A DNA stretch of 31,938 bases, taken from the NCBI GenBank assembly GCA_910588635.1, contig CAJUPW010000032.1, positions 1 through 31,938 of the forward strand. Direction: 5' to 3'. Under the pieces are notes generated by a model. It was not told where the DNA came from, did no database searches, and saw only the letters and a program-made list of their open reading frames with translations. The translations under genes and the position numbers were made by a program. This stretch comes from an uncultured Oscillospiraceae bacterium (lineage in GTDB: Bacteria; Bacillota; Clostridia; Oscillospirales; Oscillospiraceae). Shown here piece after piece: positions 15,580 through 22,342 of the stretch. Every line of letters begins with the position of its first letter. Position 1 is the first letter of the stretch.

Positions 15580-17001
15580 CTAACTCCGCTTTTCTGACAG
15601 CTTCCGCTCAAAGCGGTCCTTTCGGGTATCTGTTGGGATTGGCGTGGGATAGCAGCCGGTAAAACAGGCGTCGCAGCAGCGTTCCTTCCCGATGAGCACT
15701 CCCAGTTGCTCCACTGGCAGATAGCCCAGGGAATCCACCCCGATGATTTGGGCGATCTCCTCCACGGTATGGTGGCAGGCGATGAGATTGTCCCGAGAGT
15801 CGATATCTGTACCATAGTAGCAGGGATTTAGGAAGGGCGGCGCGGAGACCCGGAAGTGGATCTCTCTGGCCCCTGCCTCCCTCAGCAGGCTGACAATCCG
15901 GCCGCTGGTGGTTCCCCGGACGATGGAGTCGTCCACCAGCACCACCCGTTTGTCTGCCACGCTGTCCCGGACGGCGCTGAGCTTGATCTTCACTTGATCC
16001 AGCCGGTGGTCCTGGCCGGGGGCAATGAAGGTGCGGCCGATGTACTTGTTTTTAATGAGTCCAATTCCGTAGGGAATACCGGAGGCCCGGCTGTAGCCCA
16101 GAGCGGCGTCCAGCCCGGAGTCGGGCACCCCCACTACCACGTCCGCCTGGACGGGGTATGTCTGGGCCAGAATCTCTCCGGCCCGCAGGCGGGCGGCATG
16201 GACGGACACCCCGTCGATCACCGAATCCGGGCGGGCAAAGTAAATGTATTCAAAGATGCAAGGGGTGTGCTCCGCCTTTCCGCAGTGCTCCCGGCGGGAG
16301 ACAATGCCGTCCCTGGAAAACACCAGGATCTCTCCCGGCTCCAGATCCCGGACAAACTCCGCCCCCACTGCCGCCAGAGCGCAGCTCTCCGAGGCCGCGA
16401 TGTAAGTTCCGTCCGGCCTTTTTCCATAGCACAGAGGTCGGAAGCCGTGAGGATCCCGGGCGCAGATCAGCTTCTGGGGAGACATGAGCACCAGGGAGTA
16501 GGCCCCCTCCAGCTTGTACATGGCGGCGCTGAGAGCCTCCTCAATGGAGGGGGCGGACAACCGCTCCTTGGTGACGATATAGGCGATGACCTCAGTGTCG
16601 CTGGTGCTGTGGAAGATAGCCCCGGATAGCTCCAGCTCATTCCGGAGCTGGGCGGCGTTGCTCAGGTTGCCGTTGTGAGCCAATGCCATGCGGCCCTTCT
16701 GGTGGTTGACCTCGATGGGCTGGCAGTTGCTCCGGTTGGAGGCCCCGGTGGTGCCGTAGCGGGTGTGGCCCACCGCCATAGTTCCCTGGGGGAGCCGGTC
16801 CAGCGTTTCACTGGAGAACACCTCCCCCACCAGCCCAAGGTCCTTGTGGGAGGAGAACACCCCGTCATCGTTGACCACGATGCCGCAGCTCTCCTGTCCC
16901 CGGTGCTGGAGGGAATAGAGACCGTAGTAGGCTAGCCGGCCCACATCCCCAGGCCGGGGGCTTATAAGGCCAAAGACGCCGCATTCCTCGTGAATACTCA
17001 T
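15580..17001 (-). CDS. purF: Amidophosphoribosyltransferase
   Basis: First committed step of purine synthesis: PRPP and glutamine give phosphoribosylamine. I chose the start at 17001 (MSIHEECGVFGL), preceded by GGAGGT; the ORF can be extended 30 codons upstream but through a hairpin. The nucleophile Cys is residue 7 after a short propeptide, as in the Fe-S class of PurF. The PRPP loop is VVLVDDSIVRGTTSGRI. Cluster ligands are likely in ACHHTVEEI and the C-terminal CCDACFTGC. The 473-residue length fits. No other pur gene lies here. It is downstream of two small peptide genes and a hairpin, and converges on the amidohydrolase with a 14-base gap. Confidence 0.95.
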   Translation of the reverse strand: MSIHEECGVFGLISPRPGDVGRLAYYGLYSLQHRGQESCGIVVNDDGVFSSHKDLGLVGEVFSSETLDRLPQGTMAVGHTRYGTTGASNRSNCQPIEVNHQKGRMALAHNGNLSNAAQLRNELELSGAIFHSTSDTEVIAYIVTKERLSAPSIEEALSAAMYKLEGAYSLVLMSPQKLICARDPHGFRPLCYGKRPDGTYIAASESCALAAVGAEFVRDLEPGEILVFSRDGIVSRREHCGKAEHTPCIFEYIYFARPDSVIDGVSVHAARLRAGEILAQTYPVQADVVVGVPDSGLDAALGYSRASGIPYGIGLIKNKYIGRTFIAPGQDHRLDQVKIKLSAVRDSVADKRVVLVDDSIVRGTTSGRIVSLLREAGAREIHFRVSAPPFLNPCYYGTDIDSRDNLIACHHTVEEIAQIIGVDSLGYLPVEQLGVLIGKERCCDACFTGCYPTPIPTDTRKDRFERKLSEKRS

Positions 17002-17021
17002 CGTGATACCTCCGTGTTGTG

Positions 17022-17062
17022 AAAAATAAATGCGCCCGGCCAGCGTTTCCACTGTCCGGGCG
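17022..17062 (-). terminator. Terminator-like hairpin between the peptide genes and purF
   Basis: On the minus strand CGCCCGG-A-CAG pairs with CTG-G-CCGGGCG around an 8-base loop, with one A-G mismatch, followed by CATTTATTTTT. It lies only about 20 bases before the purF ribosome-binding site, so purF is probably reached by read-through or is attenuated here. Confidence 0.55.
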
Positions 17063-17109
17063 TTGGCTTCGGTGATGGATGGATCACACAAAGATTGGAG
17101 AGGACAAAC

Positions 17110-17166
17110 TCAGCGGGAGAAGGTCCCGTAGTACTCTGACAGGAAGTCAACCAGCTTTTTCATCAT
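17110..17166 (-). CDS. Small peptide (18 aa), paralogous to the next
   Basis: MMKKLVDFLSEYYGTFSR, stop TGA. The tandem ATG at 17166/17163 lies 4-7 bases after AAGGAGGA, a strong ribosome-binding site. It is amphipathic with a basic start and a YY-x2-FS end. The 24-residue peptide encoded just upstream on the same strand has the same pattern (L-x3-L-[ST]-x-YY-x-[ST]-FS), so the pair looks like a local duplication under selection for the peptide sequence. Function unknown; I do not recognise a named family. Confidence 0.6.
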   Translation of the reverse strand: MMKKLVDFLSEYYGTFSR

Positions 17167-17199
17167 CAATTCCTCCTTCTGTTTGTTCAGGTATCCTGG

Positions 17200-17274
17200 T
17201 TAAAAGTCCATGGAGAACGACTTGTAGTAGCCGGTCAGCATGGCGGACAGCTTCTCAAAGAATGTCTTTTTCAT
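17200..17274 (-). CDS. Small peptide (24 aa), paralogous to the previous
   Basis: A 24-residue peptide beginning MKKTFFEKLS and ending YYKSFSMDF, stop TAA. The ATG at 17274 is 8 bases after GGAGGA. The frame stays open upstream for 68 codons, but that part resembles no protein and crosses the terminator of the LysR gene, so the short start is preferred. Aligned with the 18-residue peptide it shares six of thirteen residues, with two S/T exchanges. It has no obvious signal peptide; the helix would be amphipathic. Function unknown. Confidence 0.6.
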   Translation of the reverse strand: MKKTFFEKLSAMLTGYYKSFSMDF

Positions 17275-17401
17275 GGTCAGTTCCTCCACTTTCTTAATAA
17301 TTAGGTTTTGTGTTCCTCTTGGATACTCATATGCTAACACAAAAGCGGGAAAAAAGGAAATACATATATCATTAAGACTGCTATATTTTTTAGATATGAT
17401 A

Positions 17402-17430
17402 AGCCCCCGCACCAAAGTGGCGCAGGGGCT
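17402..17430 (-). terminator. Terminator of the second LysR gene
   Basis: On the minus strand AGCCCCTGCGCC pairs with GGTGCGGGGGCT through G-U wobbles, loop ACTTT. The wobbles pair only in the minus-strand RNA, which fixes the direction. The T tract is weak. Bases 17290-17400 beyond it are AT-rich and probably hold the promoter of the peptide genes, but no clean -35/-10 pair is visible. Confidence 0.6.
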
Positions 17431-17437
17431 GTCTCTG

Positions 17438-18334
17438 TCATGTCTTTGTCTGACGTTTTTCCAGGTAATCCTGGACATAATGGATAAACTCCCGGGTCAG
17501 CCCGGAGGGGGCCTGCCCCTTGTTCCAGACCAGGATATACTCCACCTGGCGGGCTGGCTGGGTCACCACTTTCGACACCACCAGCCCATTGGATACCCCG
17601 ACAGTTTGGGGGAAGATGCTGACCCCCACCCCCTGGCTGGTCAGGGCCACTGCGTCCATATAATTGGACATTTCACAGAGAATTTCGGGCTCCGCCCCAA
17701 TCTCCCCGAACCACCGGCGGATGGACTCAATCCGGGACTTGCGGCTGGGGACGATGAGGGACTCCCCCACCAGGCTGGACAAAAGGACAGTATCTCCCGG
17801 CTCCTTGGCCAGGGGGTGGTCCGGGTGGAGCATGGCGGCCCAGGGCTCCCGGCCCACGGGAAAGCCCTCCAGGTGCTCGGTGTCGTAGGGGGCGGCGATG
17901 ATGGCCAGGTCGGCAAGCCCCTTGCGCAGTCGGTCCAACACGTCATCGCTGCTGCCGTTCCACAGGTTGTACCGCACCAGAGGGAACTTCTCCCGAAAGC
18001 CGGCGATCCATTGGGCGGCCAGGAAGGGGGCGCGGCCCTCCACCATACTCAGATAGATGATGCCCGTCATCCCCTCCCGCAGGCTGGAAATCTCTTGTCG
18101 GGTCTTGTCCGCCAGCTCCTGAATCTGGACCGCCCGGCGCAGCAGGAGGGTCCCCTCCTCGGTCAGCTCCAGATGCCGCTTGCCCCGGATGAACAGCTGA
18201 ACTCCCAGTTCTTCCTCCAGGGTCTTGATCTGGTTGCTCAAGGGCGGCTGGCTCATACTCAGCTTTTCTGCCGCCCGGGTAATGTTCAGTTCCTGGGCTA
18301 CAACGGTAAAGTAGTGTAAGGTGCGCAGTTCCAT
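17438..18334 (-). CDS. LysR-family transcriptional regulator
   Basis: A 298-residue LysR-type regulator. The start at 18334 (MELRTLHYFTVVAQEL) is preceded by GGGAGGGG; the extended ORF adds 7 residues over that site. The N-terminal helix-turn-helix includes NITRAAEKLSMSQPPLSNQIKTLEEELG, then the effector domain, with IYLSMVEGRAPFLA and GVGVSIFPQ. It resembles regulators of the CbbR/CynR/AlsR group in the DNA-binding part. It lies 35 bases after glmS on the same strand, and upstream of the peptide genes, either of which could be its target; no divergent partner gene is present. Confidence 0.9.
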   Translation of the reverse strand: MELRTLHYFTVVAQELNITRAAEKLSMSQPPLSNQIKTLEEELGVQLFIRGKRHLELTEEGTLLLRRAVQIQELADKTRQEISSLREGMTGIIYLSMVEGRAPFLAAQWIAGFREKFPLVRYNLWNGSSDDVLDRLRKGLADLAIIAAPYDTEHLEGFPVGREPWAAMLHPDHPLAKEPGDTVLLSSLVGESLIVPSRKSRIESIRRWFGEIGAEPEILCEMSNYMDAVALTSQGVGVSIFPQTVGVSNGLVVSKVVTQPARQVEYILVWNKGQAPSGLTREFIHYVQDYLEKRQTKT

Positions 18335-18369
18335 GACAACCCCTCCCTGTATCATCTTAGCGTGAGTAA

Positions 18370-20205
18370 TTATTCCACCGTTACACTCTTGGCCAAGTTA
18401 CGGGGCTTGTCGATGTCGCAGCCCCGCATGAGGGCCACATAATAGGCAAAGAGCTGGAGGGGGATCACACCCAGGGTGGGGAGTAGCAGGTCGTGGATGT
18501 CGGGGATGGTCATTACCGCATCGGCGATGTGGGACATCTCCTCTTTACGGGACTCCACCGTGAGGGCCAGCACACTGGCTCCCCGGGCCTTCACCTCCAC
18601 CACATTGCTCATGGCCTTGGCGAAGAGCTTGTCGCAGGTACTCAGGGCCACCACCAGGGTGCCGTCCTCGATCAGGCTGATGGTGCCGTGCTTCAGTTCC
18701 CCGGAGGCGTAGGCTTCGGAGTGGATGTAGCTGATCTCCTTCAGCTTCAGCGAACCCTCCAGGCCCAGGGCATAGTCCAGGTTGCGGCCGATGAAGAAGA
18801 TGGAGTTGTGGTGGAAGTACTGGGAGGCGAAATACTGAATGTCGTCCCGACGGGAGAGCACCTCTTCCATCTTGTCGGGTAACTCTTTGAAGGCAGCCAG
18901 CATCGCCTGAAAATCCCCCTCTGGGACGGTCCCCAGCCGTTTGGCCAGAAAAAGAGCCAGCAGGGACAGAAGGGCCAGTTGGGTAGTGTAGGCCTTGGTG
19001 GTGGCTACGGCGATCTCCGGGCCCGCCCAGGTGTACAGCACCTGGTCCGACTCCCGGGCGATGGAGGAGCCCACCACATTGACGATGGACAGGATGTGCC
19101 CCCCCAACCGCCGGGCCTCCCGGAGGGCAGCCATGGTGTCCAGGGTCTCGCCGGACTGGCTGATGACGATCACAAGGGTGTGTTCGTCCACGATGGGGTC
19201 CATGTACCGAAACTCGGAGCCTAGGGCCACCTCCACCGGGATGCGGGTGAGGCGCTCCAGATGGTATTTGCCCACCATGCCCACATGGTAGCTGGAGCCG
19301 CAGGCCACGATGTAGATACGGTTCATTGTTTTGACATAGTCCTCGCTGAGGGAGAAGTCCTCAAAGACCGCTTCCCCGTTCCGGATGCGGGGGGAGAGGC
19401 ACCGGCGCAAGGCCTCGGGCTGCTCCATGATCTCCTTGAACATGAAGTGCTCGTATCCGCCCTTTTCGGCGGCATCCATCTCCCAGTCGATGGTGACAAC
19501 ATCCTTGTCAATGGGCTGCATCAGATGGTTATAGCACCGGATGCCCTCCCGGGTGAGGACGGCCAACTCTCCGTCCTCCATGTAGCTCACCCTTCTGGTG
19601 TGCCGCAGGATGGCGGTGACATCGCTGGCGATGAAATTGCACCCCTCTCCCCAGCCCAGGATCAGGGGGCTGTCCTTCCGGACGGACACGATCCGGTCGG
19701 GGCAGTCGGCACACAGGATGCCCAGGGCGTAGGCCCCCTGGATACGGCGTAGGACCCGGCCCACAGCCTGGAGCAGGTCACCGTCATAGAAGTACTCAAT
19801 GAGCTGGGCCACCACCTCGGTATCTGTCTCCGACACGAAGGGCACCCCTTTGGATTGCAGGAAGCCCTTCAACTCGGTGTAGTTCTCAATGATCCCGTTG
19901 TGAACCACGGCAATCTTGCCGCTGCGGCTCATCTGGGGATGGGAATTGATGTCGCTGGGTGCGCCGTGGGTGGCCCAGCGGGTGTGACCCACCCCGACCG
20001 TGCTGTCCAGGTCCGCACCGCCGTGAAGCTGCTCCGAAAGCACCTGGAGCCGCCCCTTGGCCTTGTGAACGGCCAGGGAGCCGCTCTCTGCGTCGAACAC
20101 TGCCACCCCAGCAGAGTCGTACCCCCGGTACTCCAGCCGGGACAGGCCCTCTATCAGGATAGGAGCTGCCTGTTCTTTTCCGATATATCCTACAATTCCA
20201 CACAT
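18370..20205 (-). CDS. glmS: Glutamine-fructose-6-phosphate aminotransferase (isomerizing)
   Basis: Makes glucosamine-6-phosphate from fructose-6-phosphate and glutamine, the entry to peptidoglycan amino sugars. I chose the ATG at 20205, which places the catalytic Cys at position 2 (MCGIVGYIG); a TTG two codons upstream would not. The 611-residue protein has the class II glutaminase domain (RLEYRGYDSAGVAV, GHTRWATHGAPSDINSHP), two SIS sugar-binding domains (SQSGETLDTMAALREA and GRNLDYALGLEGSLKLKEISY) and the standard end DKPRNLAKSVTVE. AGGAGG lies upstream. Regulation is by the glmS ribozyme in the leader. Confidence 0.97.
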   Translation of the reverse strand: MCGIVGYIGKEQAAPILIEGLSRLEYRGYDSAGVAVFDAESGSLAVHKAKGRLQVLSEQLHGGADLDSTVGVGHTRWATHGAPSDINSHPQMSRSGKIAVVHNGIIENYTELKGFLQSKGVPFVSETDTEVVAQLIEYFYDGDLLQAVGRVLRRIQGAYALGILCADCPDRIVSVRKDSPLILGWGEGCNFIASDVTAILRHTRRVSYMEDGELAVLTREGIRCYNHLMQPIDKDVVTIDWEMDAAEKGGYEHFMFKEIMEQPEALRRCLSPRIRNGEAVFEDFSLSEDYVKTMNRIYIVACGSSYHVGMVGKYHLERLTRIPVEVALGSEFRYMDPIVDEHTLVIVISQSGETLDTMAALREARRLGGHILSIVNVVGSSIARESDQVLYTWAGPEIAVATTKAYTTQLALLSLLALFLAKRLGTVPEGDFQAMLAAFKELPDKMEEVLSRRDDIQYFASQYFHHNSIFFIGRNLDYALGLEGSLKLKEISYIHSEAYASGELKHGTISLIEDGTLVVALSTCDKLFAKAMSNVVEVKARGASVLALTVESRKEEMSHIADAVMTIPDIHDLLLPTLGVIPLQLFAYYVALMRGCDIDKPRNLAKSVTVE

Positions 20206-20229
20206 ATTCAATTTTCCTCCTTTAAAATC

Positions 20230-20410
20230 AGAAGGGCAAACTCGCAGCTATTTGACCTCGCACCCCGGTCACAGTCTCTTTGTTCCGCAGTTGCCTGCGG
20301 GCTTTGTAGGCTATGTGCGCGCCCGGGGCTGGCGCGGAGGGGCATCCGCCGAAGCCTTCGATTCTCCCCTCACCTCGTCGTCCCGCCTGACAGGCGGGCG
20401 CTGGCGCTTC
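20230..20410 (-). ncRNA. glmS ribozyme/riboswitch
   Basis: On the minus strand the leader shows the conserved parts of the GlcN6P-dependent self-cleaving ribozyme in order: GCGCCAG right after the predicted cleavage point (between 20408 and 20407), a P2 hairpin CCCGCCT/AGGCGGG, GACGAGGTG, and TCGGCGGATGCC (20353-20341), then the P3/P4 region with GTGACC. Cleavage in the presence of glucosamine-6-phosphate would trigger mRNA decay. The 3' end is approximate. Confidence 0.9.
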
Positions 20411-20487
20411 TGATGGGCTGTGCCCATGGACCTCCTTTCCCTCTGCGATATATAGGATGATATGCGTTTTTTCCTATACGTTTGCTT

Positions 20488-20516
20488 ATTATAGGCCTTG
20501 TATGTACAGATGTAAA
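20488..20516 (-). promoter_or_regulatory. Promoter of glmS
   Basis: On the minus strand TTTACA (20516-20511), a 17-base spacer and TATAAT (20493-20488). Transcription would start near 20481, leaving about 73 bases ahead of the ribozyme cleavage point. Confidence 0.8.
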
Positions 20517-20586
20517 GAGCAACGGAAAGTCCTTCTGGCGCGAAAGGAGCGGACAGAGATTATGAGGAGGATGAAACTATAATGGT

Positions 20587-20859
20587 ATGGACATTCCGGA
20601 GCTCAGGGACGAGATGGATAAGCTACGGGCCCGCAAAGGGGAACTGGAGGACATCATAGGCCGCCGGACAGCAAACCAGAGCCGGGTGAATCCCCCAAAT
20701 ATTGTCCGGATATTCCAAGATGCTCTTGAAAAAGTAATCTCTTTCCAAACCGTTTTCCTCCGTTGTTCCCACTGTCTTTTTCCTATTATGGGTCAAGGGG
20801 TATCGGACCATTCAAGAATTGCTACGGAGAAAACGATGAAAAAGTTTCAGAACAGCTAG
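20587..20859 (+). pseudogene. Serine recombinase C-terminal fragment (remnant)
   Basis: The first 49 codons read like the end of the coiled-coil and C-terminal tail of clostridial site-specific serine recombinases: a charged helix with LRDEMDKLRARKGELEDIIG, then NPPNIVRIFQDALEK. After about 20735 the similarity stops and the frame runs on to 20859 without recognisable content. A stop lies just upstream, and no resolvase catalytic domain is nearby. I read it as debris of a lost integrative element; the assignment is from pattern memory only. Confidence 0.45.
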
Positions 20860-21041
20860 GGAGTCAACGCTAAGGTGTAACCCTCTAAACATGTGGAGCA
20901 GCGATTATTCTTTCTGCCCTTATTGAAACTCCAAACGATACGATTTTGCGTTCTGTGTCTATCCAAATCTGAATCATAGGCTGACGTTTTATTTCCATAC
21001 TCCAAACACGTCTTTATAAAATTTCTCGAATTAAAACAAAG

Positions 21042-21197
21042 GGTGTATACGTTTCAGACGGTCGTGGACGGAGCTGGGCAGTGGATTCTGATATCATCAG
21101 CGGTCTGCCAGATGGAACGTTGAATCCAACTGGTACGGCCACCTGTGCCGAGACTACCGCCATACTGCAGCGATTTGTCAATGTCTTGTTAAAGTGA
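21042..21197 (+). pseudogene. S-layer homology (SLH) domain fragment
   Basis: The frame 21042-21197 has no start codon and encodes the end of an SLH domain: IISGLPDGTLNPTGTAT, then AETTAILQRFVNVL before a stop. This follows the SLH pattern I-[ST]-G-x-PDGT-x-x-P-x-x-x-x-T-RAE-x-A-x-x-L-x-RF, with Cys in place of the usual Arg before AE. SLH domains anchor surface proteins to secondary cell-wall polymers. Only about one third of a domain remains, so it is a remnant. It is within 910 bases that lack any intact gene. Confidence 0.6.
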
Positions 21198-21240
21198 TAT
21201 TTTGACCGCCCAGAGCAGCTCGGAAACTTTTATGCAATCG

Positions 21241-21265
21241 TTATCATATCGAAAAGATATGGTTA
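21241..21265. promoter_or_regulatory. Imperfect inverted repeat upstream of the MoxR operon
   Basis: TTATCATATC-GAAAA-GATATGGTTA: arms match at 8 of 10 positions, six of them contiguous. It lies about 20 bases upstream of the -35 hexamer of the predicted promoter, a position suited to an activator or operator. The protein that binds it is unknown. Confidence 0.35.
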
Positions 21266-21283
21266 TTACTATCTATAAAGTAT

Positions 21284-21312
21284 TTTAAATTTCAATTTTT
21301 TGGTGCTATGAT
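21284..21312 (+). promoter_or_regulatory. Candidate promoter of the MoxR-VWA genes
   Basis: TTTAAA (21284-21289), 17 bases, TATGAT (21307-21312). The -35 hexamer is weak. A leader of about 115 bases would follow. Confidence 0.5.
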
Positions 21313-21433
21313 GAGAACGCTCAAAGGAATGCTCCTCGTTTTTGTGTGACCCATCCATCACCAAAGCTGTGGCCTGGGCGGTGGAAACACCGTACAGGCC
21401 TATCTTTTTATCAGGAAAGGAAGTGCTTCGGCA

Positions 21434-22342
21434 ATGCTTTCATTTCTGAAGGAGGAAGGGGTAAGCCCCGGACTGCTGGAGGAATTGAAACGGTTCCGGG
21501 AGAACAATCCCCCGGAGCTGCCGGAGCGGGTTCCTGTCCCCCAATTTCACTACTACGGGCGGGAGGTCTGGGAGCAGGCCATCGCCGCGTTGCTCTGCGG
21601 AAAGAATTTGCTCCTCACCGGGGGAAAGGCCACTGGCAAGAACGTGCTGGCGGAAAACCTGGCCGCAGTCTTTGGCCGGCCCGCCTGGAACGTGTCCTTC
21701 CATGTGAATCTGGACGCCTCCGGTCTGGTGGGGACGGACACCTTCACGGAGGGGCAGGTCCGTTTCCGGCCCGGGCCTGTTTACCAATGTGCCCAGCACG
21801 GGGGCTTCGGCATTCTGGACGAGATCAACATGGCGAAGAACGAGGCACTGGCCGTCCTCCACGCCGTTCTGGACTTCCGGCGGGTGCTGGACATCCCGGG
21901 GTATGACCGCCTCCCCATGGCCCCCGCCGCCCGCTTCATCGCCACCATGAACTACGGCTACGCCGGCACCCGGGAGCTGAACGAGGCCCTGGCCTCCCGG
22001 TTTGTGGTCATCCAGATGCCCGCCATCAGCCCGGAAAATCTGGACCGGCTGCTGAAACACCGCTGTCCTGAGCTGAAACAGAAATACCGCCAGCAGTTTG
22101 CCTCGCTCTTCTTTGACCTTCAAAAGAAGTGCGAGGGCGGTGAAATTTCCTCCAAGGCCCTGGACCTGCGGGGGCTGCTGGACGCCCTGGAGCTGATGGC
22201 GGCGGGGGTTCCCTCCGGGCCCGCTCTGGACATGGGGATCACCAACAAGACCGCCGACGGCTATGAGCAGGGCCTGATTCGGGACGTGATGGCGGCTCGG
22301 GTCTCCCCCAAGCTCACCCGAGGGGAGCTGTTCGGCCCGTGA
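21434..22342 (+). CDS. MoxR-type AAA+ ATPase with atypical Walker A
   Basis: A 302-residue AAA+ ATPase of the MoxR/CbbQ/NorQ kind, which with a VWA partner remodels or inserts cofactors into target enzymes. LLTGGKATGKNVLAENLA is the Walker A region; it reads GxxxxGK-N where most have S or T. Walker B is GFGILDEINMAKNEAL, sensor 1 lies in FIATMNYGYAGTRELNEALASRF with the Arg finger nearby. The start ATG at 21434 follows AGGAAAGGAAG. Its stop overlaps the GTG start of the VWA gene by 4 bases, so the two are translated together. The client protein is unknown. Confidence 0.85.
   Translation: MLSFLKEEGVSPGLLEELKRFRENNPPELPERVPVPQFHYYGREVWEQAIAALLCGKNLLLTGGKATGKNVLAENLAAVFGRPAWNVSFHVNLDASGLVGTDTFTEGQVRFRPGPVYQCAQHGGFGILDEINMAKNEALAVLHAVLDFRRVLDIPGYDRLPMAPAARFIATMNYGYAGTRELNEALASRFVVIQMPAISPENLDRLLKHRCPELKQKYRQQFASLFFDLQKKCEGGEISSKALDLRGLLDALELMAAGVPSGPALDMGITNKTADGYEQGLIRDVMAARVSPKLTRGELFGP

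Noticed and set aside
17290..17400. Promoter for the peptide genes
   Set aside because: The stretch is AT-rich with several TATA-like hexamers, but none has a -35 partner at 16-18 bases that I would defend.
21346..21906. Plus-strand 186-codon frame overlapping the MoxR gene
   Set aside because: Shadow of the ATPase in another frame, without motifs.
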